Shown: one piece after another, positions 34,326 to 43,437 of the stretch
Position numbering within the stretch: the first letter of the stretch is position 1
How the letters are laid out: each line of letters starts with the position of its first letter
Origin: Marinomonas sp. UCMA 3892
GTDB lineage: Bacteria; Pseudomonadota; Gammaproteobacteria; Pseudomonadales; Marinomonadaceae
NCBI RefSeq assembly: GCF_012726345.1
Contig: NZ_PTXN01000008.1
Span: forward strand, 62,001 to 126,000
DNA length: 64,000 nucleotides
Reading direction: 5' to 3'
Program-made: the position numbers and the translations under genes
Notes under the pieces: generated by a model
The model's input: only the letters and a program-made list of their open reading frames with translations
Told to the model about the DNA's origin: nothing
Databases searched by the model: none

Positions 34326-36086
34326 TTAACCAAGTTCGTTGGCTTTTCTATACGGGCCTTGGTAGTCGAATAATCGCTCTGTGACTTGCCAGTGTTGTTT
34401 TTGCTTCTTAGCGATGACGAAATCGGGTGTTGGAAGGTAAGGTAAAAAACGTTCTATTTCTTCAATTTTATCGAACTGAATCGATTGGCTGCCATTAGCT
34501 ATTCTGCGCGCAAACAAATCATTAAACGTCTGTCGTGATTTCTTGAAATTAAAGCGGAATGTCTCTGATAGTGTCAATCCGTCCTCATCGTGATAAATAA
34601 TCTTGATACTTTTTTCTTTTATATTTAGTTCTGGTGTAATGCCTGAGCAGCGTAGCACTTTGTTGTTTTTTAGGTTGAGCGCACTTCTTAGTAAATCATC
34701 TGGATCGATAAGCTTCTCTGCACAATGCTGGCATTGTCGTGCGGCGATATCATTTTCTTCATTACAATAAGGGCAGCGTTTAAAGCGAAAGCGATAGCTG
34801 CATTGTTGCTCTTCACCTTGTTCGTTTTCCAGTAGGCCATGACAACGGCGCCCAAAATGCTCAAGAATGTTACCTTCGGCATCTTTTCTTCCCCAAAAAG
34901 TATTGGCGAAGTCACAGGCTGGGCAATGAATTTGTACGGCGACAGAATCTTGAGTTGGGCGTTTTTCACCAATTTCTGGCTGAAAGATATTGTAGCCGTT
35001 ATTCGTATAATCCAAGACTAAGCAGTCTTTTTTGCCAGGACATAAACGCAAACCACGACCAACGATTTGCTGAAATAAACTGATCGATTGGGTTGGGCGT
35101 AATATAGCAATGACGTCCACATGCGGTGCGTCAAATCCTGTGGTTAGTACTGAAACATTAACGAGGTATTTAATCTCTTTGGCTTTAAACGCTGCGATCA
35201 ATGAATCTCGTTGTTTGAGTTTGGTTTTGCCGGTTATTAGTGCGGTTTTATCGGCGGGCAAGTAACTGGCGATTTCTTTTGCATGATCGATAGTGGCGGC
35301 AAAAATCATCACGCCTTGGCGATCTTGGCTAAGCTGCAATATTTGCTCAGTAACGGCTTTGGTCACCCGAGGATGTTTATGGATGAGCTCGTTCAGTGCG
35401 ATGTCGTCTGTATTTTGCTCGCCATCTAAACTTTCGGTTAGTAAGCTGAAATCATAATGAGCAATAGCTGCATCGTAATGAATTGGCGGGGTTAAATAGC
35501 CTTTTTTGACCATGTGTTGTAGCGGTAGCTCAAAAATGCATTTCTTGAATAACGAATTTGTACAGGCTCGCGTGTAGCCATGGTAATGATTTTGGTAGAT
35601 CCAGCCGCTGCCTAAACGATAGGGCGTGGCGGTTAAGCCGAGAATTTTGACTTTTGGATTTAAGGCTCGAAAATGCTCGATGGTTTTGTTGTACTGGCCG
35701 CTTTCTTCCATACCAACGCGATGGCATTCATCGATGATGATTAAGCTGACTGGCTCGTTAAAATCAACAAAGCTTGCGGAAAGTGATTGAATACTGGCGA
35801 AGGTGGTCTTCTCTGTGCTGGTCTTTTGGCTTAAGCCAGCAGAAAAAATCCCTGCTGAGGACCCTGTTGCTAGAAACTTGGCGTGGTTTTGTTCAACTAA
35901 TTCTTTCACGTGCGCCAGACAAACAACTCTACCTTTGGCAAGTCGACTAAGTTCAGCAATTACCAAGCTTTTGCCGGCGCCTGTGGGGAGCACAATAACG
36001 GCAGGGTCATTACTACTACGAAAGTGATCCAAGGATGCCTCTACAGCTTGAATTTGATAATCTCGTAATTGAAAAGTTTGGGTCAT
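34326..36086 (-). CDS. radD: SF2 DNA helicase RadD (YejH)
   Basis: A 586-residue helicase, the same length as E. coli RadD. Motif I is PTGAGKS (about residues 35-41), motif II DECH (about 138-141), motif III TATPYR, motif VI QIVGRGLRL. The C-terminal third carries several CxxC pairs (CPACDF, CRYCN-type CPYCNEEN, CQHC), the RadD zinc region. RadD aids recombinational DNA repair with RecA. It is monocistronic, with the 2OG oxygenase gene divergent from it. Confidence 0.9.
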   Translation of the reverse strand: MTQTFQLRDYQIQAVEASLDHFRSSNDPAVIVLPTGAGKSLVIAELSRLAKGRVVCLAHVKELVEQNHAKFLATGSSAGIFSAGLSQKTSTEKTTFASIQSLSASFVDFNEPVSLIIIDECHRVGMEESGQYNKTIEHFRALNPKVKILGLTATPYRLGSGWIYQNHYHGYTRACTNSLFKKCIFELPLQHMVKKGYLTPPIHYDAAIAHYDFSLLTESLDGEQNTDDIALNELIHKHPRVTKAVTEQILQLSQDRQGVMIFAATIDHAKEIASYLPADKTALITGKTKLKQRDSLIAAFKAKEIKYLVNVSVLTTGFDAPHVDVIAILRPTQSISLFQQIVGRGLRLCPGKKDCLVLDYTNNGYNIFQPEIGEKRPTQDSVAVQIHCPACDFANTFWGRKDAEGNILEHFGRRCHGLLENEQGEEQQCSYRFRFKRCPYCNEENDIAARQCQHCAEKLIDPDDLLRSALNLKNNKVLRCSGITPELNIKEKSIKIIYHDEDGLTLSETFRFNFKKSRQTFNDLFARRIANGSQSIQFDKIEEIERFLPYLPTPDFVIAKKQKQHWQVTERLFDYQGPYRKANELG

Positions 36087-36191
36087 GGTGTTTTAAGTCT
36101 ATGCGGCGAAATTTTGATGTCTTGTATGTTGGGCTACAGTATCATAGCTGCTGTAGTTATTTTGCCTTTTTGTAAGTGATCTTTTTTATAA

Positions 36192-36899
36192 GTGACGAAT
36201 CTATCTATGTCTACCGAAGTCCAGCCAGCTAAACGCCTGTATGTTGAAAATTCTATTCCTGCTTTCAGCCGAGAGGAACCATTCTCTAATCTGTTAACGG
36301 ATCTACAGACAAAAGGCTGGAGTGTTCAGGATAACTTTTTTTCAACAGATTTCACTCAAGCCTTGATGGATGAAGCTGAAAGCATACAGAACGCTTTGAT
36401 GTTGCAGGCTGGCGTGGGGCGCAAACAAGATCATCAAATTATATTAGATGCTCGCCGTGATTATATTCAGTGGATAGATCCGGATAACCCCGTCCGTAGG
36501 GATTTCTTAAAAATGATGGCTGATTTACGTGTTGCCCTGAATCGCCGTTTATTTCTTGGTTTGTTTGATTACGAGGCGCACTTTGCTCGCTACGAGGAGG
36601 GTGCATTTTATGAAAAACACATCGATGCTTTCAAAGGCGAGAGTAATCGTATTTTATCTACTGTTTTGTATTTAAACGAAGATTGGCAGGATGGTGATGG
36701 CGGCGAACTGGTTATTTATGATGAAAATGATCCTTCTGTCGAAGTAGGGCGTTTTTTTCCGAAAAAAGGTCGTTTGGCCGTGTTTCTGAGTGAATGTTTT
36801 TATCATGAGGTGATGGTGGCGAAACGAACTCGACATAGTATTGCGGGCTGGTTCCGTGTGAATAACACCACAGGCTCTACGCTTGATCCAGATCAATAA
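36192..36899 (+). CDS. 2-oxoglutarate/Fe(II)-dependent oxygenase (prolyl hydroxylase-like)
   Basis: A 235-residue enzyme with the double-stranded beta-helix iron site: H-x-D in EKHIDAFKG (about residues 138-140), the distal His in CFYHEVM and the 2-oxoglutarate Arg in RHSIAGWFRVN. The middle reads LSTVLYLNEDWQDGDGGELV, typical of the PKHD/P4H family. It probably hydroxylates a proline or other residue of a protein (family members act on ribosomal protein or EF-Tu), but no partner is evident here. The frame opens at GTG 36192; ATG 36207 is an alternative. Confidence 0.85.
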   Translation: MTNLSMSTEVQPAKRLYVENSIPAFSREEPFSNLLTDLQTKGWSVQDNFFSTDFTQALMDEAESIQNALMLQAGVGRKQDHQIILDARRDYIQWIDPDNPVRRDFLKMMADLRVALNRRLFLGLFDYEAHFARYEEGAFYEKHIDAFKGESNRILSTVLYLNEDWQDGDGGELVIYDENDPSVEVGRFFPKKGRLAVFLSECFYHEVMVAKRTRHSIAGWFRVNNTTGSTLDPDQ

Positions 36900-36965
36900 T
36901 TCTCTATAATACTCGCCTTGTTTAATTGCTCTGGTTTTACGTTCCAGATCGCATAGGAGAATGTT

Positions 36966-37961
36966 ATGTCTAAAGTCGTCGTGTGTGCCCTTTATAAATT
37001 TGTCGAACTGCCTCATTTTGAATCCCTTCGTGAACCGCTTCAGAAAACACTAGAAGATAACGGTATTCGCGGCACTTTGTTGCTTGCCAGTGAAGGTATT
37101 AACGGCACAGTTGCTGGTTCTCGTGAAGGTATTGATGCTATGTTGGCTTGGTTAGACCAGCAACCAGGTTTGGATAAAATTGTATCCAAAGAGTCTTATG
37201 ACGAAGACATGCCGTTCTATCGCACTAAAGTGAAGCTTAAAAAAGAAATCGTTACGATGGGTGTTGAAGGTATCGATCCTAAGCGTGTGGTTGGTACTTA
37301 TGTTAAACCAAGCGAATGGAATGCGCTGATCTCTGACCCTGATGTGGTTTTGGTTGATACCCGTAACGATTACGAAGTACAAATTGGTACGTTCAAAAAC
37401 GCAGTAAACCCAAAAACGGATACCTTCCGTGAGTTTCCTGCTTACGTAAAAGAAAACATGGATCCTGCGAAACACAAAAAAGTTGCCATGTTCTGTACGG
37501 GTGGGATTCGCTGTGAAAAATCTACTGCCTACATGCTAGAACAAGGTTTCGAAGAGGTTTATCACCTTGAAGGTGGTATCTTGAAGTACTTGGAAGAAGT
37601 GCCAAAAGAAGAAACCCTGTGGGAAGGTGAGTGTTTTGTTTTTGATAATCGTGTTTCTGTAAATCACGATCTACAAAAAGGCGAATACGACCAATGCCAT
37701 GCGTGTCGTATGCCCATCACTGAAGAAGAAAAGAAAAGTGAGCATTACATTCAAGGCGTGAGTTGCGTGCATTGCGTTGATAAATTCACTGATGAGCAGC
37801 GTCAGCGTTTTATCGAGCGTGAGCGCCAAGTTCAGCTGGCTCGTTCTCGTGGTGAAGAACACATCGGCGCGGAAGTGTTAAGTGCGGTTGAAAAACATCG
37901 CCTTGAAAAAGCGTTAGAAAAAGAGCGCCAACGTAAAGTTCGCGAAGCGAAAGCGAACTAA
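36966..37961 (+). CDS. trhO: tRNA uridine hydroxylase TrhO (YceA, rhodanese family)
   Basis: A 331-residue protein of the UPF0176/YceA family: N-terminal ferredoxin-like part, a rhodanese domain with the cysteine loop [10 protein letters not shown] (about residues 177-186), and a C-terminal zinc-like region ([12 protein letters not shown]). TrhO uses O2 to make 5-hydroxyuridine at tRNA position 34. The C-terminus is highly charged ([10 protein letters not shown]). It is monocistronic, preceded by an AGGAGA ribosome site. Confidence 0.92.
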   Translation: MSKVVVCALYKFVELPHFESLREPLQKTLEDNGIRGTLLLASEGINGTVAGSREGIDAMLAWLDQQPGLDKIVSKESYDEDMPFYRTKVKLKKEIVTMGVEGIDPKRVVGTYVKPSEWNALISDPDVVLVDTRNDYEVQIGTFKNAVNPKTDTFREFPAYVKENMDPAKHKKVAMFCTGGIRCEKSTAYMLEQGFEEVYHLEGGILKYLEEVPKEETLWEGECFVFDNRVSVNHDLQKGEYDQCHACRMPITEEEKKSEHYIQGVSCVHCVDKFTDEQRQRFIERERQVQLARSRGEEHIGAEVLSAVEKHRLEKALEKERQRKVREAKAN

Positions 37962-38167
37962 TCACTGGATCTTTTTTTTGACCTATCACTTGGCTTTTCA
38001 GGTGATGGGTTGGGCAAAAAAGTGTTGTAAATTTAAGCCATTGATCTTTATAGTGAAGTTTTTTGTTATTTCTTCTAATTACCTGCTGCCCGTGCGCTAA
38101 GAGTGGTTTCGAAATTGCTCGTACTGCCGTACAATAAAAAATCGCTTTTTATCAGCCAGAATCCATC

Positions 38168-40426
38168 ATGAGTTATCAAGTTTTAGCACGTAAATGGCGC
38201 CCGCAGACTTTCCTTGAAATGGCTGGGCAAGACCATGTACTTCAAGCGTTGGTGAATGCTTTACGCCAACAGCGTTTACATCACGCCTATTTATTTACCG
38301 GAACACGCGGTGTCGGTAAAACCACGATCGCGCGTATTTTTGCTAAATGCTTGAACTGTGAAACCAATGGCATTTCGCCTGAGCCTTGTGGAACTTGTGA
38401 TAGTTGCCGAGAAATTGCTGAAGGTCGTTTTGTTGACCTGATCGAAGTGGATGCGGCATCTCGTACCAAAGTAGAAGATACCCGCGAATTATTAGAAAAT
38501 GTGCAGTACGCACCAACTCGTGGTCGTTTTAAAGTCTATCTAATAGACGAAGTGCACATGCTGTCAACTCACTCCTTCAATGCGTTACTAAAAACCCTTG
38601 AAGAGCCGCCAGCGCACGTCAAATTTTTGCTAGCAACGACCGATCCACAGAAACTTCCTGTGACGATTTTGTCTCGTTGTCTGCAGTTTAATCTCAAAAA
38701 TATGTCACCGCAGCGAGTGGTGGATTATTTACAAACCGTGCTTACCACCGAAGAAGTCAACTTTGATCAGCCTGCGCTATGGCAAATTGGCCAAGCAGCA
38801 AATGGCAGTATGCGTGATGCGTTGAGCTTGACGGATCAAGCAATTGCCTTTGGTAATGGTACGATTTCGGAATCTGGTGTGACCGCGATGCTGGGCTTGG
38901 TGAACCAAGCACAAGTATTAGATTTATTAGAAAGTGTGGCATCTAAAAACGCAGCGCAAGTCTTGACTCGTATAGAGCAACTTGCTGACTATCAGCCAGA
39001 TTTTACAGCTATATGTGGCAGCTTATTAGATGTATTGCATCGTGTGGCGATAGAACAACAAGTGCCCGGTGCATTAATGGATCAGTTGGGGGATTTGGCT
39101 CGTATTCAAGCCATCGCCGCCAGTGTGAGTTCTGAAGAAATACAAATCATGTATCAGAGCTTATTAATTGGTCGCCGGGATTTGCATTTGGCACATTCTG
39201 CTCGTGCGGGTTTTGAAATGTTGATGCTAAGGTTGATTGCCTTCCGTCCATCTCCGCCAATGGTGGTTAGCCATAATGCGCCGCCTGTGATGAATGTACA
39301 AACAGAAGCGGTGCCAATAACGTCACCTGATGAATCAATGCATCAAACGGCAGAGTCAGAGTATCCGTTGCAGCCGATGACGGAAAAAAAAACACCAGTC
39401 GTTAAGCAAGAAGAGCCAGTAGTCATTAAGCCAGCTGAGCAAATGGTTGAACCAGAACCTGTGCAAGAGTCTGCTCAGCCAACGGCACCTGCTGAACATC
39501 CACCTTGGGAAGATGCTCCGGAACCAGCTGCTGCTGAAGAATATGTTGTTGAACAGGTCGCTGTTGAAAGCGAAAGCGCTCAGAGTGAGGTTATTCAGCA
39601 CGATATTGAAGAAGATGTTGAAATCACAGCAGTAGAAAACAGTGAGCTAGAAGAGTCTCTTGATGTAGAGCAGCAGACCGTCAGCATTGCGTTAGAGCCA
39701 ACTGCTCGGCAAGAGTCAGACATACAGGTAGAGACTGCTAGAAAGCCTGAACATGAGCCTAAATCTTTTGTTGTTGCTGATGATAGATTCACAGAAGAAT
39801 TGTTAGATGAAAGTGATGAGGATGAGGACGAAGAAGAAGCTGAAGAACGTGCCATTGCTGATATTGTCGACCCATTTAATCCTGCGGCAGACTTGGTCGA
39901 TGCCTTAGGTGCGGAACCTATAGAATCCTCTGTCGTCGAAGAAAGCACAGAACCAGACACGCGACTTTCAAAAGTACCGGATACGATAGCTCAACCTGCA
40001 TTAGGTATGCCATTGCCGGAGATGAGTCATTTTAATGAACTCACCATGAAGCTTTGGTGGCTGGTGGCGCCGCGTTTACCTTTGACAGGTTTAGTGCAAA
40101 ATATTTTAATGAATTCTAGCTTGGTGGATGCAAGTGACCAAGGTGTTCGCCTTGAAGTGCCATTAGAATATGGGCATATGTTGAACCAAGTACGTTACGA
40201 ACAAATACAAGGTGCACTGAGTGATTTCTTTGCGATGACGGTGCCTTTGATTATAGATACAGTGGAAGACACCACAGGTGTGACCGCAGAAGAATTTGCC
40301 GCTAGTAAGCGAGCAGAAGCCTTACAAGTGGCAATTACACATTTGAATTCACATCCAGTTGTGCAAGCTTTGTCGGCAACGATGGGCGCACAATTGGTTT
40401 ACGATACGGTTAAAGTTAAAGCTTAA
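38168..40426 (+). CDS. dnaX: DNA polymerase III tau (and gamma) subunit
   Basis: A 752-residue clamp-loader subunit: Walker [10 protein letters not shown] (about residues 45-53), zinc cysteines CLNC...CGTCDSC, Walker [10 protein letters not shown] and sensor SRC. After domain III (about residue 370) follows a Pro/Glu-rich, strongly acidic linker (to about 610) and the tau C-terminal domains that bind DnaB and the alpha subunit (about 625-752). An A9 run at 39384-39392 provides a slippery site; a -1 shift there would read N-T-S-R and stop at 39403-39405, giving a 412-residue gamma-like form. It heads the dnaX-ybaB-recR operon, 18 bp before ybaB. Confidence 0.95.
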   Translation: MSYQVLARKWRPQTFLEMAGQDHVLQALVNALRQQRLHHAYLFTGTRGVGKTTIARIFAKCLNCETNGISPEPCGTCDSCREIAEGRFVDLIEVDAASRTKVEDTRELLENVQYAPTRGRFKVYLIDEVHMLSTHSFNALLKTLEEPPAHVKFLLATTDPQKLPVTILSRCLQFNLKNMSPQRVVDYLQTVLTTEEVNFDQPALWQIGQAANGSMRDALSLTDQAIAFGNGTISESGVTAMLGLVNQAQVLDLLESVASKNAAQVLTRIEQLADYQPDFTAICGSLLDVLHRVAIEQQVPGALMDQLGDLARIQAIAASVSSEEIQIMYQSLLIGRRDLHLAHSARAGFEMLMLRLIAFRPSPPMVVSHNAPPVMNVQTEAVPITSPDESMHQTAESEYPLQPMTEKKTPVVKQEEPVVIKPAEQMVEPEPVQESAQPTAPAEHPPWEDAPEPAAAEEYVVEQVAVESESAQSEVIQHDIEEDVEITAVENSELEESLDVEQQTVSIALEPTARQESDIQVETARKPEHEPKSFVVADDRFTEELLDESDEDEDEEEAEERAIADIVDPFNPAADLVDALGAEPIESSVVEESTEPDTRLSKVPDTIAQPALGMPLPEMSHFNELTMKLWWLVAPRLPLTGLVQNILMNSSLVDASDQGVRLEVPLEYGHMLNQVRYEQIQGALSDFFAMTVPLIIDTVEDTTGVTAEEFAASKRAEALQVAITHLNSHPVVQALSATMGAQLVYDTVKVKA
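39384..39405 (+). promoter_or_regulatory. Putative -1 frameshift (or slippage) site in dnaX
   Basis: Nine consecutive adenines within codons 406-409 (GAA AAA AAA ACA). In the -1 frame the next codons are AAC ACC AGT CGT followed by TAA at 39403-39405. The position, just after the ATPase domains, is equivalent to the gamma-producing sites known in E. coli (A AAA AAG) and Thermus. Confidence 0.6.
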
Positions 40427-40443
40427 ATTGGAGAGCAAAAGTT

Positions 40444-40770
40444 ATGTTTAAAGGTGGTATGGGTAACATGATGCGCCAGGCGCAGCAGATGCAAGAAAAC
40501 ATGCAGAAAGCGCAGGAAGAAATTGCCAATATGGAAGTAGAAGGCCAAGCGGGTGCTGGTCTAGTTAAAATCCTAATGACAGGTCGTCATGATGTGAAAC
40601 GAGTTTCTATTGATGACTCTTTGTTTGGTGATGACAAAGAAATGCTAGAAGACTTGATCGCTGCAGCAGTGAATGATGCTGTTCGTAATATCGAAGTGAC
40701 TCAAAAAGAGAAAATGGCTGCTGCTACAGCGGGTATGTCTTTGCCACCTGGCTTCAAGATGCCTTTCTAG
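40444..40770 (+). CDS. ybaB: YbaB/EbfC family nucleoid-associated protein
   Basis: A 108-residue protein with the family layout: N-terminal helix [19 protein letters not shown], the beta-sheet core [16 protein letters not shown], and C-terminal helix ending in [12 protein letters not shown]. It binds DNA as a dimer. The gene is universally placed between dnaX and recR, with close spacing on both sides (17 and 9 bp) confirming an operon. Confidence 0.96.
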   Translation: MFKGGMGNMMRQAQQMQENMQKAQEEIANMEVEGQAGAGLVKILMTGRHDVKRVSIDDSLFGDDKEMLEDLIAAAVNDAVRNIEVTQKEKMAAATAGMSLPPGFKMPF

Positions 40771-40779
40771 GAGCGAGCC

Positions 40780-41373
40780 TTGTTTAGTCCCTTAATTAAA
40801 GAACTGATTGAATCATTACGCTGTTTACCGGGCGTTGGACCAAGGTCGGCGCAAAAGATGGCATTGTATTTATTGGAACGTGATCATCAAGGGGCAGATA
40901 GACTAGCAAATGCATTGCGCGAGGCGCTCGACAAAGTCGGACGTTGTTCAAGTTGCCGTACTTTGACGGAAGAGTCAGAGTGCGGGATTTGCAAAGATCC
41001 TGAGCGTGATGCAAAGCATTTATGTATTGTAGAAACACCTGCAGACGTCGTTGCAATCGAATCTGCAGGTAGCTTTTCTGGGCGTTATTTTGTTTTGCTA
41101 GGGCATTTGTCACCTATTGATGGCATTGGTCCTGAAGAATTAGGCTTAGATCGTTTAGAAGCTTTGGTTCAGCATAATGAAGTGGAAGAAGCGATTATTG
41201 CCACTAACTCAACAGTAGAAGGCGAGGCAACTTGTCACTATATTGCTGAAAAATTAAAAACATTGAACATCAATGTCAGTCGTATTGCTCATGGCGTTCC
41301 TATGGGTGGCGAACTGGAATACGTTGATGGAAACACTCTGGCTTTAGCGCTAGAGGGACGGAAGAAGCTCTAG
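40780..41373 (+). CDS. recR: Recombination protein RecR
   Basis: A 197-residue protein with helix-hairpin-helix [13 protein letters not shown], four-cysteine zinc finger (CSSC...CGIC with flanking residues, about 57-72) and Toprim domain ([13 protein letters not shown], about 80-175). RecR works with RecFO to load RecA at gaps. TTG 40780 is used as start, preceded by AGGAGCGAG, and gives the normal length of about 198. The rnd gene starts 2 bp after its stop. Confidence 0.96.
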   Translation: MFSPLIKELIESLRCLPGVGPRSAQKMALYLLERDHQGADRLANALREALDKVGRCSSCRTLTEESECGICKDPERDAKHLCIVETPADVVAIESAGSFSGRYFVLLGHLSPIDGIGPEELGLDRLEALVQHNEVEEAIIATNSTVEGEATCHYIAEKLKTLNINVSRIAHGVPMGGELEYVDGNTLALALEGRKKL

Positions 41374-41374
41374 T

Positions 41375-42529
41375 ATGAATGATCAAGATGGTGCTCTGAA
41401 TGATGACGCTCTCAATATTGTGTGGGTTGCGGATAATGAATCGCTGGCGAGCTGGTGTGATTATTGGGCCGATTTGCCGGTAATTGCGGTCGACACAGAA
41501 TTCATTCGTCGCACAACCTATTTTCCAATAACGGGGCTCATTCAAATCAGTGAAGGCGATAAAGCCGTACTGATTGATCCATTGAGCATCGACGAATGGG
41601 AACCTCTACGTAACCTGATGGTAGACCCTTCGGTGATGAAGGTGTTTCATGCTTGTTCCGAAGATTTGGATGTTTTTGATCGATTACTAGGTGTTTTACC
41701 TACGCCTTTTTACGATACTCAAATTGGTGAAGCCTATGCTAGCGCGCAATGGTCGCTAAGCTATGTGAAGTTGATTCATGAGTATTTGCAAATTGAAGTA
41801 GCAAAAGATGAGACCCGTTCAGACTGGGTTCAGCGTCCTTTAACGGATGCGCAAAAGCGTTATGCAGCGCTTGATGTGGTGTATTTGGCAAAAGTCTATC
41901 CAATGCAGATTGCCCGTTTAGAAGCGAAAAATATGCTTGGATGGGTAATGGAAGATTGTGATTCATTAAAATGGCAGTACCAGATGAATTCTGATCCAGA
42001 ACAGAATTGGGATGGAATTAAAACCGCGTGGCGTTTGACGCCTGCTGGTTTAACTTTATTGCGTTTGCTGTTTATTTGGCGTGATGGGCAAGCTCGTAAA
42101 GAAGACGTGCCTAAAGGGCAGATATTAAAAGATCGAACTCTTTGGTCATTGGCGAAAACCTTGCCGACACATCATAAAGCGGTTTCTGAGGCTGAAGAGT
42201 TAACCGGTCGTCAGCACCGTTTGTATGGTGAAGTTATTTTGCAAAATGTCGCTTTGGTGAATGAATTGTCACCGGATGAATATCAATTGCCGTTGGAAAT
42301 CCCTTTACCATCTCAGGCTGGTGATTTAACGAAAGCAATTAAAGCGTTTATTCGTGATAAAGCTGAGATGTTGAATATTGCACCGGAAGCTATGATGAAG
42401 CGTAAGCTGTTGGATCCATTAGTGCGTCATTTGTACGATGGTACTGAGATTGATTTGCAGAATCCTGCAATGACTGGCTGGCGTCGTGATGTGATTGTTG
42501 ATCCTATATTGAATAGGTTTAAAAAATAG
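41375..42529 (+). CDS. rnd: Ribonuclease D
   Basis: A 384-residue 3'-5' exoribonuclease of the DEDDy family: motif I VDTEFIRR (about residues 40-47), motif II HACSEDLDVF, motif III YAALDVVYLAK with the Tyr, and a C-terminal HRDC domain (about 215-290). It trims tRNA and other stable RNA 3' ends. The start is ATG 41375, 1 bp after the recR stop, so it is co-transcribed. Confidence 0.95.
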   Translation: MNDQDGALNDDALNIVWVADNESLASWCDYWADLPVIAVDTEFIRRTTYFPITGLIQISEGDKAVLIDPLSIDEWEPLRNLMVDPSVMKVFHACSEDLDVFDRLLGVLPTPFYDTQIGEAYASAQWSLSYVKLIHEYLQIEVAKDETRSDWVQRPLTDAQKRYAALDVVYLAKVYPMQIARLEAKNMLGWVMEDCDSLKWQYQMNSDPEQNWDGIKTAWRLTPAGLTLLRLLFIWRDGQARKEDVPKGQILKDRTLWSLAKTLPTHHKAVSEAEELTGRQHRLYGEVILQNVALVNELSPDEYQLPLEIPLPSQAGDLTKAIKAFIRDKAEMLNIAPEAMMKRKLLDPLVRHLYDGTEIDLQNPAMTGWRRDVIVDPILNRFKK

Positions 42530-42576
42530 AAAAATTTAAAAGTCCTAAAATGGCCTTATAGCGCCAAGGGTAAACT

Positions 42577-42870
42577 ATGAAACAGCATTTAATCGTAGAA
42601 GTATTTCGTTCTAGCAAGCATGATGGAATGTACTTGTATGTGGAAAAAAGCAAGGGATTGAAAGAAATCCCTGAAGAGTTAATGACTCGATTTGGTAAAG
42701 GCATCAGTGCGATGACTATGCTATTGACCAATGAAAGTAAGTTGGCTCGAGCTACGCCAGAGAATGTGACCAAAGGCATTCGTGAAAAAGGCTTTTATTT
42801 GCAATTACCACCAGCGAAAGACGAGTATTTGTTGGATTTGTATAAAACACCGACAGAAGCTGTTTACTAA
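42577..42870 (+). CDS. ycgL: YcgL domain protein
   Basis: A 97-residue protein matching the YcgL family: [21 protein letters not shown] at the start (split as [11 protein letters not shown] and KHDGMYLYV), MTMLL in the middle and [17 protein letters not shown] at the end. The family occurs beside rnd or minCDE in gammaproteobacteria; function unknown. It lies 47 bp after rnd and 17 bp before ycgN in the same direction. Confidence 0.9.
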
Positions 42871-42887
42871 CTGCGTGGATTTAGAGA

Positions 42888-43367
42888 ATGATTGCAAAGC
42901 GTTATGAGCCTTTTTGGAAAACCACTCCGCTGGAGAAAATGTCTCCAGTCGAATGGGAGTCAATTTGTGATGGCTGTGGCAAATGTTGCCTACAGAAATT
43001 ACAAGACGATGAAACTGAAGAGGTGTTTTATACCAATTTATCTTGTCATCAACTGAATATTGGTTCTTGTCAGTGTAAGGTCTATGAAACTCGACAAGAT
43101 AAAGTATCGACATGTATCACGCTAACACCAGATCAGGTTGACGAATTTCATTGGTTGCCAGATACCTGTAGTTATCGTGTATTACATGAAACCAAAGATT
43201 TGCCTAACTGGCATCCTTTGGTGGTTGGCAGTGATAAAGAAATGCTTCGCCAAGGGTTAACTGTTCGCCATTATGCGGTGAATGAAAATACTGTTGACGA
43301 AGAAGAATGGGAAACTCATGTTATTAAATGGGTGCATGGCATGCCGGAGCCATATGAGGTAACTTGA
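42888..43367 (+). CDS. YcgN family cysteine cluster protein
   Basis: A 159-residue UPF0260/YcgN protein. The cysteine cluster CDGCGKCCLQKL (about residues 25-36) with further cysteines at CHQLNIGSCQCKVYETR and CITLTP fits a metal or Fe-S site. Function unknown. It directly follows ycgL, the usual neighbour order. Confidence 0.9.
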   Translation: MIAKRYEPFWKTTPLEKMSPVEWESICDGCGKCCLQKLQDDETEEVFYTNLSCHQLNIGSCQCKVYETRQDKVSTCITLTPDQVDEFHWLPDTCSYRVLHETKDLPNWHPLVVGSDKEMLRQGLTVRHYAVNENTVDEEEWETHVIKWVHGMPEPYEVT

Positions 43368-43437
43368 TATTTTGGCTTGATTACAGCGAATGGTCGCTAA
43401 ATTCAGCAAAGTAAAGTAGTTCAAGGAGTTCGCAAAC

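Noticed and set aside
37962..38167. Possible SRP (4.5S) RNA gene upstream of dnaX, as in Pseudomonas
   Set aside because: The conserved GGAAGCAGC-type hairpin loop is missing; only a hairpin flanked by T and A runs is present.
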